A stretch of DNA of 45,836 nt from positions 1-45,836 of the IMG/VR virus record IMGVR_UViG_3300009553_000036; one strand, 5' to 3'. Made by a program: the position numbers and the translations under genes. The DNA is from a virus. Under the pieces are notes generated by a model. That model was given only the letters and a program-made list of their open reading frames with translations, did no database searches and was not told the origin of the DNA. Shown here in pieces: positions 28,590 to 37,534 of the stretch; the first letter of the stretch is position 1, and each line of letters starts with the position of its first letter.

Positions 28590-30956
28590 TCAGTGCTGTC
28601 CTGCGAGGGTGGGATTCAGGTGCAGGAGGTACGCGGTCTGGATCGCCTGCTCGGTAACCGGCTTGCCCTTGGCCTTGAACGACGCGGTGATGCCTGCGCG
28701 GAAGTCCGCGGGTACATCGACCTTGGCAGCGCCGACCGTCTCCGGCGTGAGCTGATAGGCTGGCGTCGCGTTGGTGCCCCACAGGCGGCCGGGCGTCTGG
28801 ACGGTGGCCGTCAGGCCCTTGGCGATCTGGATGATTTCCTGGTCGTTCGCGCGGCGGTTGTTCTTGGCCTGGAACTGGTCGAGCGCCTGCCCGAACGCGC
28901 CGGTGAACGTGTTGAAGTTCTTGGCGATGTCGGAGGTGGCCGACGTGTTCTTGTCCGGGATCTGCACGTGGGCCGGCAGCAGCGCGTAGTCCTTGGCGAG
29001 CGACAGCGCATGCAGCATGTTGTTGGAGCGGTCGGCGTCGAGGTCCGCCTTGTTGCGCGCTGCTACCTGCATGCCGGTGAGCTTGTCGAAGTCGGCGTAG
29101 GGCAACTGCGGGATCAGCGGCGTCAGGTCCATGTTGGCGAAGCCCTGGCGGTTGTTCGCGTACATCCCCATCAGCTCGTAGACCTTGGCCTGCGTCGCCT
29201 GCGTGCGCGGCGGGTCGCCGCCGTTCTTCATGCGATCCTGGATGGCCATCTGCACTTCGGGTGTCGCCGCGTTCCAGGCCGCCTTCGTCTGCGGGTCAGC
29301 GAGGAGCTGGTCCATCGTCTGGGCTCGCTGCGAGCCATCTGGCGCCGCCCCGACCAGCGCGCGCGTCAGGGTGTCGCGAGCAGATTCTTGTTGGGCCTGC
29401 TGGGCCGAGATGGCCAGCTGCGCGTAGCTCGCCACCCGCGTGGCCGCGCCATCGGCGCCTACGATGTCGTTCGGGTAGGCCTGCAGCCAGGAGTCGCGCG
29501 CCGCGGCCATCATGCCGGGCAGCCGCGTCTTCATGTCGTTGGCGGTTGGTGCCTGAGGCTGAGCGACGCGCGAGACTGGCGGCAGCGCGCCATCAGCGCC
29601 GGTCGTTCCCGCAGACTGCGCCGGGTTCACCTTGGCCTGGTCGGCAGCCACGACGTCGTTGCGCGCAGCGCCGAGCTGCTGCAGGCCAGCGGCCACGTAG
29701 TGGTTGGTCTCGGCGAAGGGGATCTTGTTGACCCACTCGGCCGTGCTGATCTGGCCGATACGCGGATCGCCGAACTGCTGGATCCACTTGTCGACCTGGC
29801 CCGGGCCGGCGTTGTAGGCGGCCAGCACCAGCGCCGGGTTGTCGTAGCGGGCGGTCATGGCACCGAGGTAGTCGCGGCCGACGCGCTCGAGTTCGCCCGG
29901 CAGCGGCTTGCCATCGGCCCCGAGTTGGGCCGGTTTCACGCCGAAGCCAGGATTGACGGCCGTATCCGGCATCACCTGCATGGCGCCCTGCGCACCCTTG
30001 ACGCTCACGGCGTTCGGATTGCCACCGCTCTCCATATGCTCCACCACGGCAGCCATGGGTGTCGTACCCTGCGTGACGTGGTACAGGACATCGGGGCTGG
30101 TGGGCAAGTCTCCGTTGACGATCTTGAGCGCCATGTCGCGCTGCTGCACCGGGCGGATAGCGCTCTGCACGTCATGTGCCAAGCCGAGCTGCGCTGCGGG
30201 CCCAAGCTGGTCCTGCACCTGCTTGAACATCGCCTCGGCCTTGTACGGGTCAGCCTGCACCACGCCCGGGATGCCATTGGCGATCGCCTGGATGCGCGTA
30301 CCGTAGGCCGCGTCGAAGTACTGCCCCTTGAGCGCAGCGACTGCCTGGGGCGGCAGGTTCTTGCGCTGGCCGATGCTGTCGATGGTCGAGCCGATCGCGA
30401 GCATCTGGGTCTGGAAGTTCACATCGTCGGCCGGCCGCTGGGCCATGCTGCGCAGCGCCAGCGTCACGGTGTCGTTGGCCGTCGTGTCGTTGAACTTGTC
30501 GGTCTGCACTGCCTGATGCTCGAGCAGCGCCTGCTTGAACTGCATGCTCGCCACGTCGGCGTGCTGGTCGAACAGCCGCTGCTGCGCCGGAGACGTCAGC
30601 TTCGAGCGAATATCCTGCTGGGCGTTGGCGAACTTGCTGGCGTAGTTGTCGACGAACTGCTGGCCGACCGTCCCGCCCTCCTTGACGCTGGCGAACCCCT
30701 GGTTCGGGTCGTACTGCAAGGTGACGGAAGCCTGGCGTAGCGAGTTGGCGGCCGACTGCGCGATGATGGTGTCCTGGCGCTCGTTGGTCGCCGCGATGGT
30801 GTCGGCGGCCGACTCCAGGTCGTGGCCGGCACTGGAGACCTCTTGGCCTGCCATGCCAACCTGACGCCAGTTGGGTGGTTCGTACGCAGCGACACCGCTG
30901 GCGGGTTGCGGCGCGGCACTGCCTCCAAACGCGGTGACGTCTGGCAACGTAGGCAT
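28590..30956 (-). CDS. Internal virion protein with lytic transglycosylase domain
   Basis: A 788-residue protein whose residues of about 295-430 form an SLT-type transglycosylase: VVEHMESGGNPNA with the catalytic Glu near residue 309, GAQGAMQVMP, LVLAAYNAGPGQVDKW, and WVNKIPFAETNHYV. The flanking regions are long helices without recognised motifs. T7 gp16-like ejection proteins use such a domain to open the peptidoglycan during DNA entry. Its stop is one base before the giant gene's ATG, and its start overlaps the preceding stop, so the ejection proteins are translated together. Confidence 0.88.
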   Translation of the reverse strand: MPTLPDVTAFGGSAAPQPASGVAAYEPPNWRQVGMAGQEVSSAGHDLESAADTIAATNERQDTIIAQSAANSLRQASVTLQYDPNQGFASVKEGGTVGQQFVDNYASKFANAQQDIRSKLTSPAQQRLFDQHADVASMQFKQALLEHQAVQTDKFNDTTANDTVTLALRSMAQRPADDVNFQTQMLAIGSTIDSIGQRKNLPPQAVAALKGQYFDAAYGTRIQAIANGIPGVVQADPYKAEAMFKQVQDQLGPAAQLGLAHDVQSAIRPVQQRDMALKIVNGDLPTSPDVLYHVTQGTTPMAAVVEHMESGGNPNAVSVKGAQGAMQVMPDTAVNPGFGVKPAQLGADGKPLPGELERVGRDYLGAMTARYDNPALVLAAYNAGPGQVDKWIQQFGDPRIGQISTAEWVNKIPFAETNHYVAAGLQQLGAARNDVVAADQAKVNPAQSAGTTGADGALPPVSRVAQPQAPTANDMKTRLPGMMAAARDSWLQAYPNDIVGADGAATRVASYAQLAISAQQAQQESARDTLTRALVGAAPDGSQRAQTMDQLLADPQTKAAWNAATPEVQMAIQDRMKNGGDPPRTQATQAKVYELMGMYANNRQGFANMDLTPLIPQLPYADFDKLTGMQVAARNKADLDADRSNNMLHALSLAKDYALLPAHVQIPDKNTSATSDIAKNFNTFTGAFGQALDQFQAKNNRRANDQEIIQIAKGLTATVQTPGRLWGTNATPAYQLTPETVGAAKVDVPADFRAGITASFKAKGKPVTEQAIQTAYLLHLNPTLAGQH

Positions 30957-31588
30957 CAGCTGCCCCCGCCGGTAATGTCGCTGCCCCAGCCCGCGTCACC
31001 GACGCCCACGCCGCCGGCGTTGCTGAAGCCGCCGACCTGCGGACCGTCTCCGCCGAACCGTTGCAGGAGCGATGCTCCCTTGGCCCGGCTCTTGAGCAGA
31101 TTGGTCGCACCGCTGGCGTATCCAGCTGCGCCCACCTCGAGCGAGTTGCGCTCGGTCGTCTGACCTTCGTAGGTCTTGGCCTGAGCGTTCTCAAGGTCGA
31201 GGCGTGCGCGGTCGGTTCCTCCATACAGGGCGAGCGACTTCTGGTAGGCGCCCTCGCCAGCGTCGCGCGCGATCAAGCGCACCACCGTCGGGTCGGATGC
31301 ACCTCCGCCGCTGGCCGCGGCGACGGCGAGTGCGCGCGATGTGATGAACTGCGTCTGGCGGTCGATGTCGAAGGCCTGGCGCTGCGACGCAGCCTGCGCC
31401 GAGTTCGCGTTCTGGCGCAACTGGTCGGCCTGGAACTGCGCCGCTTGGCGCGCCTGGATGCCGAACTGGACGTGACTGGCCGCGCTCATGTTCGAGCCCA
31501 GCGCCTGCACGTTCCCGGCAATGCTGTTCAGGTCGATCGGGTCGGCGCTGCCCGACATGGCCGACTGGAGTGTGTCGAAGAGTCCCAT
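30956..31588 (-). CDS. Internal virion protein, small (gp14-like position)
   Basis: A 210-residue protein starting at ATG 31588, in a TGATG overlap with the nozzle gene; the open frame further upstream is a shadow. MGLFDTLQSAMSG is followed by an Ala/Gln-rich helical region (QARQAAQFQADQLRQNANSAQAASQ) and a Gly-rich C-terminus. Small helical proteins directly after the tail nozzle are usually ejected core or membrane-channel proteins in podoviruses. Assignment is by position and composition. Confidence 0.7.
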   Translation of the reverse strand: MGLFDTLQSAMSGSADPIDLNSIAGNVQALGSNMSAASHVQFGIQARQAAQFQADQLRQNANSAQAASQRQAFDIDRQTQFITSRALAVAAASGGGASDPTVVRLIARDAGEGAYQKSLALYGGTDRARLDLENAQAKTYEGQTTERNSLEVGAAGYASGATNLLKSRAKGASLLQRFGGDGPQVGGFSNAGGVGVGDAGWGSDITGGGS

Positions 31589-34290
31589 CAGCTGTTTTGC
31601 ACCTCGTCGATGGTGATGGCCATGACGGTGGCCGGCCTCGGTGCGGTACCCACAACGCATACGCGCATGTCGGTGGTCCACGTTCCGGGGAACTCGATGA
31701 GGTTCTCGTCGTAGTCGGCCTCAACCTCCTGGGTGACAGCCGTGCCGTTCTCGATCTGCGGCATGTCGTCGAGGTAGTCAAAGGACGGCCCGAAGCGCAC
31801 GCCACGTCGATGCGTGTCGGCGAGGATCAGGCCGATGTGGCCGATCTTCTTTTGCTGGTTCAGCATCGAGCCCGTGCTCTGCACGCCCAGCTTCGCGCTC
31901 TGAAACTGCGACGTGTACGGCAGCCCGATCACGACGTTGGAGTAATAGTTGGGCACCGTGACGTTGCCCAAGCCGTCCACCGTGTAGCGCTGTACCCAGG
32001 TCGTCCCCGAGTCATCGGTCCCCACGTCCGCGCCATCGGCCCAGACCACCACGCTCTGGCCAACAAGGTGAGGAACCGAGAAGACGTTGGTGGGCGTGCT
32101 CGAAAACGTTAGGTAGCTGTCAGCCAGCTTGCACAGCGGCTGGTCGCCCCGGCACTCGACCTCTTGGGCCCACTTTTCACGGTAGCGCACCGTCGCGCCG
32201 TTGATCGTGCGGCGCACCACGTAGTACACCTGGTCGTCCAGGTTGCCACCGATGGCCGGCTGCACCACGACGTCTTCGATGAAGCCGCTCGTGGTGATCG
32301 GGATCATGGCGCGGACTTCCTCCTGCGCATTGAGCACGCAGACGATTGCCGTTCCGTCCGAGCGCACCATGTGCACCCGCGTGTCGGGCTTGCGCTGAAC
32401 GTCGATTCGAACGATTCCCGGCAGGCCGAGCTCGGGCGCCAGCTCCATCAGGTCGGTCGACGTGTAGTCGTAGCTGCGAATGTCGAACGAGAGTTCGAAC
32501 ACCTTGCAGCCGGTTCGATCGACGTAGTAGCCCATCTGGTCGACCTTGACCGCGGCCGTGGTCCCGGAGCCCTGAGTAGAGCTCGCCTTCAGGTTGAAGT
32601 TCGTGGGCGTGAGCGGCTCGTCCAGCGAGGAGGACCGCACCGAGTACTCCGCTCCTTGCGCGCCGACCAGCATCCCCTTGAGCGACAGGATCCAGTTGAT
32701 CGTGTCCACTGGGCCAGAACCCACGGTGCGATCGATCGTGCCGGAGTCGCCCACCACCGTTTCGTCGAAGGAATCGAACGCGTCGGAGACGGAGCCCTCC
32801 ACGCCGTTCTGGCCGGCCCACCACATGCGGCCTTCGTGGATGCCTACAGCCGTCGGCCAGCCACGCAGGTCACTCCACTTGCCCTCCTCCCACACTGTGG
32901 TGGCGCTCGTTCCGCCCAGGGAGGTCAGAACCTCGGCGCTCACACTCGTCGCGCTGTTGTAGCCCGTCACGCGCACGACACCGCGGATGCTGCCTTGCGA
33001 GAACGTCAGCGTCGCGTTGGCGGTACCGCTGGTGTAGGTCGCCTCGACGCCAATGCGGTAATAGACGATCTGGTTGTCCAGGCCATCAGCGTATGTGGTG
33101 GCAGTCGGTGCCGTCCAGGTCTTTCCTGAGACATCGGCCCAAGTGGCATTGTCGAACGACTGCTGCAGTACCACCGTGGCGACGAAGGTGCCGGTGATCA
33201 GAATGCCGAAGGTGCGCTGTGAGCCAATGCCCGTCACCCGAATCGACGGCGAGAACGTGTTCGTTCCCGCGGCCGCCACAGTAGTCTGCTGACCCACCGA
33301 CGTGATGCTGAATAGAGCGCCAACGTGCGTCGTCTTGAAGAGCGACTGCGACGCGGTGACGGTGATGTTGCCCGTGATCGCACTGACAGCGAGCGTGATC
33401 GGGCCAGTGTTCTGCAGGAGGAAAGGACCGTCTGGCGACTGGTACAGCACCACCGACCACCCACGGCCGCCCGGACGCGTGCCGCGGCGCTCTATCCGGC
33501 GCTGCTGGCGTCCCTTGCAGGCGACGAACAGCACGTCGGCCGACTGGTCATAGCGAACGTTGTTGAAGTCGGTAGCCACCCATGGCGTCGGGAGCACGAC
33601 CGCGCCGGCCGCCTCGATCGTGCACGAGTCGACCCACACGACCTGCGACGCGGAGCTGAAGAAGCGGATGTAGAAGTCGCCGGCGCCGGGAGAGATCTCG
33701 ATCGAATGCGTGCCGGTGTAGAGCACCGTCTCCGACAGCAGGTCATCCGCGCCTGAGCTGGAGCCGATGCGCATGTAGACCGGGCCGCGCGCAATGACGA
33801 TGCGGATTCCGTGAGCCACGTTGGCCGACGAGTTAGTGACATGCTGCTCGCGCACGGCGCGGTTGGTGCCGTTGCCCTGCAGTTGCAGGTAGCCGGGAGC
33901 TACCCAGGACGATGTCGCGCCCGCGCCGTCGAAACTGGTCCAGCCCGTCAGGTTCGTGTCGAACGTCCCGTTGGTGATCGTCGTGGCGACTGCCGCGCGT
34001 GTGAGAACTGCGTCCCCGATCCAGACGCGCATCGAGCTGTCGGTGAGTTCGAGTTCGGCCAGATCATCGGTCGCGAAGATGAACTTCAGAAAGCGACACG
34101 GCGCGTTGTTCAGAATGCCGCCGAGATAGCCGAAGCCCACGCGCAGCATCATCGGGCCTAGTACCTTGGCCATCCAGTTGGTTTGCACCTGCGCAGCCAG
34201 CGCCAATCGCTTGACATCCGCGCGCGCCAGCCCGCGGCGATCCACGACGCCGCGGTTCAGGCTGAACAGGGACGGGATTGCGCGGGCCAT
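31588..34290 (-). CDS. Tail nozzle protein (T7 gp12-like), with inserted jelly-roll-like domain
   Basis: A 900-residue protein. The N-terminus (PSLFSLNRGVVDRRGLARADVKRL, NWMAKVLGPMMLRVGFGYLG) is the podovirus nozzle pattern, and GWPTAVGIHEGRMWWAG near residue 470 is its conserved beta-propeller block. Residues of about 103-232 interrupt the usual order: ITNGTFDTNLTGWTSF, VYMRIGSSSGADD and DFYIRFFSSA look like a carbohydrate-binding-type jelly roll, after which LPTPWVATDFNNVRYDQSADVLF resumes the nozzle sequence. It should form the distal hexameric tail tube below the adaptor encoded upstream. The insertion could contact surface glycans. Confidence 0.86.
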   Translation of the reverse strand: MARAIPSLFSLNRGVVDRRGLARADVKRLALAAQVQTNWMAKVLGPMMLRVGFGYLGGILNNAPCRFLKFIFATDDLAELELTDSSMRVWIGDAVLTRAAVATTITNGTFDTNLTGWTSFDGAGATSSWVAPGYLQLQGNGTNRAVREQHVTNSSANVAHGIRIVIARGPVYMRIGSSSGADDLLSETVLYTGTHSIEISPGAGDFYIRFFSSASQVVWVDSCTIEAAGAVVLPTPWVATDFNNVRYDQSADVLFVACKGRQQRRIERRGTRPGGRGWSVVLYQSPDGPFLLQNTGPITLAVSAITGNITVTASQSLFKTTHVGALFSITSVGQQTTVAAAGTNTFSPSIRVTGIGSQRTFGILITGTFVATVVLQQSFDNATWADVSGKTWTAPTATTYADGLDNQIVYYRIGVEATYTSGTANATLTFSQGSIRGVVRVTGYNSATSVSAEVLTSLGGTSATTVWEEGKWSDLRGWPTAVGIHEGRMWWAGQNGVEGSVSDAFDSFDETVVGDSGTIDRTVGSGPVDTINWILSLKGMLVGAQGAEYSVRSSSLDEPLTPTNFNLKASSTQGSGTTAAVKVDQMGYYVDRTGCKVFELSFDIRSYDYTSTDLMELAPELGLPGIVRIDVQRKPDTRVHMVRSDGTAIVCVLNAQEEVRAMIPITTSGFIEDVVVQPAIGGNLDDQVYYVVRRTINGATVRYREKWAQEVECRGDQPLCKLADSYLTFSSTPTNVFSVPHLVGQSVVVWADGADVGTDDSGTTWVQRYTVDGLGNVTVPNYYSNVVIGLPYTSQFQSAKLGVQSTGSMLNQQKKIGHIGLILADTHRRGVRFGPSFDYLDDMPQIENGTAVTQEVEADYDENLIEFPGTWTTDMRVCVVGTAPRPATVMAITIDEVQNS

Positions 34291-34291
34291 G

Positions 34292-34948
34292 TCAGCCGAT
34301 CAGCGAACCGTTGTTGCTCGAGTTCCCGCCGTCTCGCCGGTTCGGGAAGCGGTTGCGCGCGCGCGACCAGGATCCGATGGGCGGAAACTGCGTGGGCTCT
34401 TGCTGGGCCGAGGAGTTCTTGGCGACCTTGAGCATGTGGTCGCGCTTCTTCTCCAAGTCAGTCGTCGTGATCGAGCTGTTGGACAGCTTGGAGATGATCT
34501 TCGAGGCGAAGTGCACGGCCACCACCTCGCGGAAGGTCTGCGGCCACTTGTTGAGGTTCATCCCGTAGTTGGGATCGCTGGATACGTAGCGCACGTAGAT
34601 CGTGTCCAGGTCGCTGTACCAGTAGCCGCCCTCGTCTACGTGCCTTATCAGCGGCTCGCGGAAGAACTCGTCGGAGCACACTGCACGCGTGCAGCAGTAG
34701 TCCGTGGGCTTGTCGAAGGCGCGGCTATAGCCGAACCCCGGCGAGATGCTGGAGTCGTAGTCGAGCTGTTGTGAGCGCGTGGCGAAGTTCCACTGCCCGC
34801 GCTCGAGGATGTAGGCCACACCACCCGAGGCCCACACCTGGTCAAGCAGGCGCCGCGGCTCGCGGTTCTCCGTCAACGACGCGAGGAAGCGCTCGCCGCA
34901 CTCCAGCAGCGCGTCGTTGTACAAGGTCAGCTGCGTGATGGTGGCCAT
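34292..34948 (-). CDS. Head-to-tail adaptor (T7 gp11-like tail tubular protein A)
   Basis: A 218-residue protein with LTLYNDALLECGERFLASLTENREPRRLLDQVW, ILERGQWNFATRSQQL, FGYSRAFDKPTDYC and MNLNKWPQTFREVVAVHFASKII. This is the standard gp11-type adaptor pattern. It lies directly upstream of the nozzle gene with one base between stop and start, as in other podoviruses. The Asn/Ser-rich C-terminus is unremarkable. Confidence 0.88.
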   Translation of the reverse strand: MATITQLTLYNDALLECGERFLASLTENREPRRLLDQVWASGGVAYILERGQWNFATRSQQLDYDSSISPGFGYSRAFDKPTDYCCTRAVCSDEFFREPLIRHVDEGGYWYSDLDTIYVRYVSSDPNYGMNLNKWPQTFREVVAVHFASKIISKLSNSSITTTDLEKKRDHMLKVAKNSSAQQEPTQFPPIGSWSRARNRFPNRRDGGNSSNNGSLIG

Positions 34949-34957
34949 GGCCGCCGC

Positions 34958-35464
34958 TCAGCGCGCGAGGATGGTGGACTCGTAGTTCGAGATCCAGGCC
35001 AAGGCTGCGGTCTTGTCGGCGAGTCGCTCCTCGAGAACCTTGGCGTCGGACTTGCGGATCACGCACCACTTGCGCTGCGGGCCCTTGAACAGCGCCTCGA
35101 ACTCGGCCTCCATCGCCTGGCCGGTCTTGACCTTGCCGGCCAGGTCGTGGTGATGGAGCACTGCGACCTGGGCCCAGTTGCGGCCGACGTCCTTGACCAG
35201 CAGCTCCAGCAGGTACTCGCCCGTGTCGACGCGCACCTCGATACGGTCGTAGATCGTGAGCTGCGCGGCGATGTGCGCCCAGTAGCCGGGGTCGATGACA
35301 TCGTCAGCGGTCGTGCCCTCTTCTGCGGTGCACACCCACTCGCGGCGCACGTACTCGGCGCTTTGCATGCGCTGCGGGTCGACGACGACGGCGCGCTTCT
35401 TCTCGGTCTTGATCTCAGCCGGGGCGGCAGCCACGGGCTTGGTCTTCTCTGCGGTTTCGGACAT
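34958..35464 (-). CDS. Hypothetical virion-region protein
   Basis: A 168-residue protein starting at ATG 35464, five bases after GAGGAG; the GTG at 35470 is too close to that site. It has a Lys/Ala-rich N-terminus (TEKKRAVVVDPQRMQ), a central YWAHIAAQLTIYDRIEVRVDTGEYLLELLVKDVG and GPQRKWCVIRKSDAKVL near the end. Similar proteins precede the tail adaptor in related phages. Function unknown. Confidence 0.7.
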   Translation of the reverse strand: MSETAEKTKPVAAAPAEIKTEKKRAVVVDPQRMQSAEYVRREWVCTAEEGTTADDVIDPGYWAHIAAQLTIYDRIEVRVDTGEYLLELLVKDVGRNWAQVAVLHHHDLAGKVKTGQAMEAEFEALFKGPQRKWCVIRKSDAKVLEERLADKTAALAWISNYESTILAR

Positions 35465-35483
35465 TTCCACTCCTCAGTGAAAG

Positions 35484-35515
35484 AAAAAACGGGCGACCTT
35501 CTGAGGGGCCGCCCG
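35484..35515 (-). terminator. Strong minus-strand terminator after the capsid block
   Basis: On the minus strand a 9-bp stem (35515-35507 with 35498-35490, one G-T pair) and 8-base loop are followed by TTTTTT (35489-35484). It lies between the decoration-like gene and the gene at 35464, so it could lower transcription of tail genes relative to capsid genes. Confidence 0.75.
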
Positions 35516-35542
35516 CATGAAGCCCTTGATCAGGGCGGAGAC

Positions 35543-35932
35543 TCAGTTGAAGGTCGAGGTCATCAGCGACCCGGTCGACAGCGACGCGCCGGCGGTGGAC
35601 ACCGACACGATGGCGCCCTGGAAGGTGGTGACCGTCGAACCCAGCGACGAGAACTGCACACCCATCACGACGTCTCCGGCGCGCATGCCGAGGTAGAAGC
35701 CGTCGCTGAAGAAGTTGGCCGCTGTGAGGTCGGTGGTCAGGTTCGTCGAAGCGTAGAACCAGAGGCCACCGCCGCCGCCGCCGGGGCCGTTCGGGTTGTT
35801 GGCCGCGGTCGAGCCCTGCGTGGACAGGAACTCGGTCGAGCCGGACAGCGCCGGGTTGCAGGCGAACGGTGCGACGAGTTGCCGCGGCGGATTGGCCACA
35901 GACGAGAGCTGCGTGGTGCCGAAGTAGGACAT
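35543..35932 (-). CDS. Small Gly/Ser/Thr-rich virion protein, possible head decoration or fibre
   Basis: A 129-residue protein with a NPNGPGGGGGGLWFY glycine run and beta-rich, small-residue sequence (AAIVSVSTAGASLSTGS-like end). It lies just after the capsid/HNH genes and before a terminator, the usual place of an abundant capsid accessory protein. Decoration or head-fibre function is inferred from position and composition. Confidence 0.6.
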   Translation of the reverse strand: MSYFGTTQLSSVANPPRQLVAPFACNPALSGSTEFLSTQGSTAANNPNGPGGGGGGLWFYASTNLTTDLTAANFFSDGFYLGMRAGDVVMGVQFSSLGSTVTTFQGAIVSVSTAGASLSTGSLMTSTFN

Positions 35933-35944
35933 GATGTTTTCCTT

Positions 35945-36493
35945 TCAGTGAACCGCGAAGTGGTTGAGCTTCGAACGGTTCGACGACGAATGAAGCAACT
36001 GCAGGTTGTCGGGGACGTGGAGTCCGCTGACCTTCTTGCCCTGCAGCGGAACAACGTGGTCAACATGGAGATCTAGACCGGCCGTGCGGAAGATTGCGCA
36101 CAGTTCGTACATGCCCGTGATAGCGTCCAGGTCAGCCCAAGGCGGTGTGCGTTGCATCCGCGCGGCGGTGTAGCTCATGCGGATCGCGGCGCGCCGGCCG
36201 GGGTTTGCGGCATTCCAGGCCTTGGCCTTTTCGGCCATCTCGGCCTTGTGGCTTTCCGCGTAGCGCCGGTTCCGCTCGTTGGCAGATCCGCGATTGCGCT
36301 GCTGGGAGGCAGCCTTTTTCGCTTTGGATCTGTCAGCGTTCGCCGCATGCCACGCCAGATTGCCGAGCCGCGCGCAATCCCCGCAGGCGCCACTGATCCT
36401 TCGTTCGGAGATGTGCCCTTTCGGGCACGGCTTTCCGGTGAAGTACCTGGTGAGGCCGGAGGCAATCGCCTCCTTGCGGGTCATGATCTTCAT
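35945..36493 (-). CDS. HNH endonuclease, probable free-standing homing nuclease
   Basis: A 182-residue protein. Residues 1-45 hold GKPCPKGHISERRISGACGDCAR, a Cys-based zinc site; the middle is a basic helical linker (KAKKAASQQRNRGSANERNRRYAE). The C-terminus has LDLHVDHVVPLQGKKVSGLHVPDNLQLL, the HNH core with DH and N residues. Its insertion between the capsid gene and the decoration-like gene is typical of phage homing endonucleases. An internal start at 36484 (MTRKEA) is possible. Confidence 0.88.
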   Translation of the reverse strand: MKIMTRKEAIASGLTRYFTGKPCPKGHISERRISGACGDCARLGNLAWHAANADRSKAKKAASQQRNRGSANERNRRYAESHKAEMAEKAKAWNAANPGRRAAIRMSYTAARMQRTPPWADLDAITGMYELCAIFRTAGLDLHVDHVVPLQGKKVSGLHVPDNLQLLHSSSNRSKLNHFAVH

Positions 36494-36499
36494 GGCGCG

Positions 36500-37351
36500 T
36501 CAGGCGTAAGCGCTTCCATCTGTGGTCCAGATGACGACACCGGTGTTCTGCAGCAGCAGCGCGTTCATGTAGCAGGACGCGCGGGCCCAGGTGTAGGCCT
36601 GCTCTTCGTCGTAGCCCACCGGCGTCTCGATGCCCGCCGTGTCCATGGCGTGGCCCATGGCCGTCTTGTGATACATGAACGACTTCTCGCTCGAGGTGCC
36701 CTTGCCCGGGAGGTTCGGGTGCTCGACGATCAGCGCGTTGCGCCAGCGGTAGGCCTGTGGCTTGTCCTTCCACGAGGCGTTGTTCTGGCCAGCGAATGGC
36801 TTGACGTCGACGTACTGCGCGTTGGCGAACTCGGTGGCCTGCTCGAGGTAGGCGATCACCGACGGCTGGCACAGCAGCGTGATGTTCGAGTCCCACGGCA
36901 CCGAAGCGTTGGACAGCTTCACGCGCGAGTTCTGGAACAGCGAGACGTTGGGCAGCGCGCCCGTGCCGCCGATGGTGACCGTGCCGGTGTTGAGCTGATT
37001 GATGATCAGCTCGTCGACCTTGCGGTTGATCACCGCCATGGTCGTCATCTGCATGATCGCGCGCTGGTTGCCCTGCGAGGCGAACACGTTGAAGCCGGTC
37101 TTGCGCACCAGGTCGTGCCACTCTTGCAGGGTGCACGTGTTCTGGTTGTTCGAGTCGTTGCGCGCGGGGATGCGGCCATTCAGGCCGCGGGTCACCGCAG
37201 ACGCACCGCCGGAACCGGCGACGAGGAAAACGGCCTGCTGGCCTTTGATGACGGCTTCGGTGGTCACCGTTTCACGAAGCAGCGTCTGGTGCTGCTCGAA
37301 CGCGGCGATGAACTCCTGCCGGTACTGGATCTGGAATGCGCTGTCGGACAT
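36500..37351 (-). CDS. Major capsid protein
   Basis: A 283-residue protein located directly after the scaffold gene in transcription order. MSDSAFQIQYRQEFIAAFEQHQTLLRETVTTEAV and FLVAGSGGASAVTRGLNGRIPARND at the N-terminus, then TLLCQPSVIAYLEQATEFANAQYVD, AYRWRNALIVEHPNLPGKG and SFMYHKTAMGHAM, match the capsid proteins of BPP-1-like podoviruses (HK97 fold expected). AGGAG is seven bases before the ATG. A 183-base untranslated gap (37352-37534) precedes it and holds a GGGACG/CGTCCC hairpin without a T-run. Confidence 0.8.
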   Translation of the reverse strand: MSDSAFQIQYRQEFIAAFEQHQTLLRETVTTEAVIKGQQAVFLVAGSGGASAVTRGLNGRIPARNDSNNQNTCTLQEWHDLVRKTGFNVFASQGNQRAIMQMTTMAVINRKVDELIINQLNTGTVTIGGTGALPNVSLFQNSRVKLSNASVPWDSNITLLCQPSVIAYLEQATEFANAQYVDVKPFAGQNNASWKDKPQAYRWRNALIVEHPNLPGKGTSSEKSFMYHKTAMGHAMDTAGIETPVGYDEEQAYTWARASCYMNALLLQNTGVVIWTTDGSAYA

Positions 37352-37534
37352 GAGGGACTCCTGGAGGAAACGATTGAGGTCAACCGTGTCGCTCGGGGTG
37401 TCCGTCCTATGGCGTTTGCGCGGGGTGGCCCTTCACAGGGCGCCGGCAGCCGGCCTACGGGGCCTTGCTGACTGGTACGGGACGAAGTGTGTTGCTCCGT
37501 CCCGTCCAGCGTCAAAAGGGTCACTTGAGTTGAT

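Noticed and set aside
28326-30740. 804-codon plus-strand open frame
   Set aside because: It is fully antisense to the transglycosylase virion protein and has the Arg/Leu/Val-biased composition of a GC-rich shadow frame.
37352-37534. Terminator between scaffold and capsid
   Set aside because: A GGGACG/CGTCCC hairpin is present but has a 13-base loop and no T-run; no consensus promoter was found there either.
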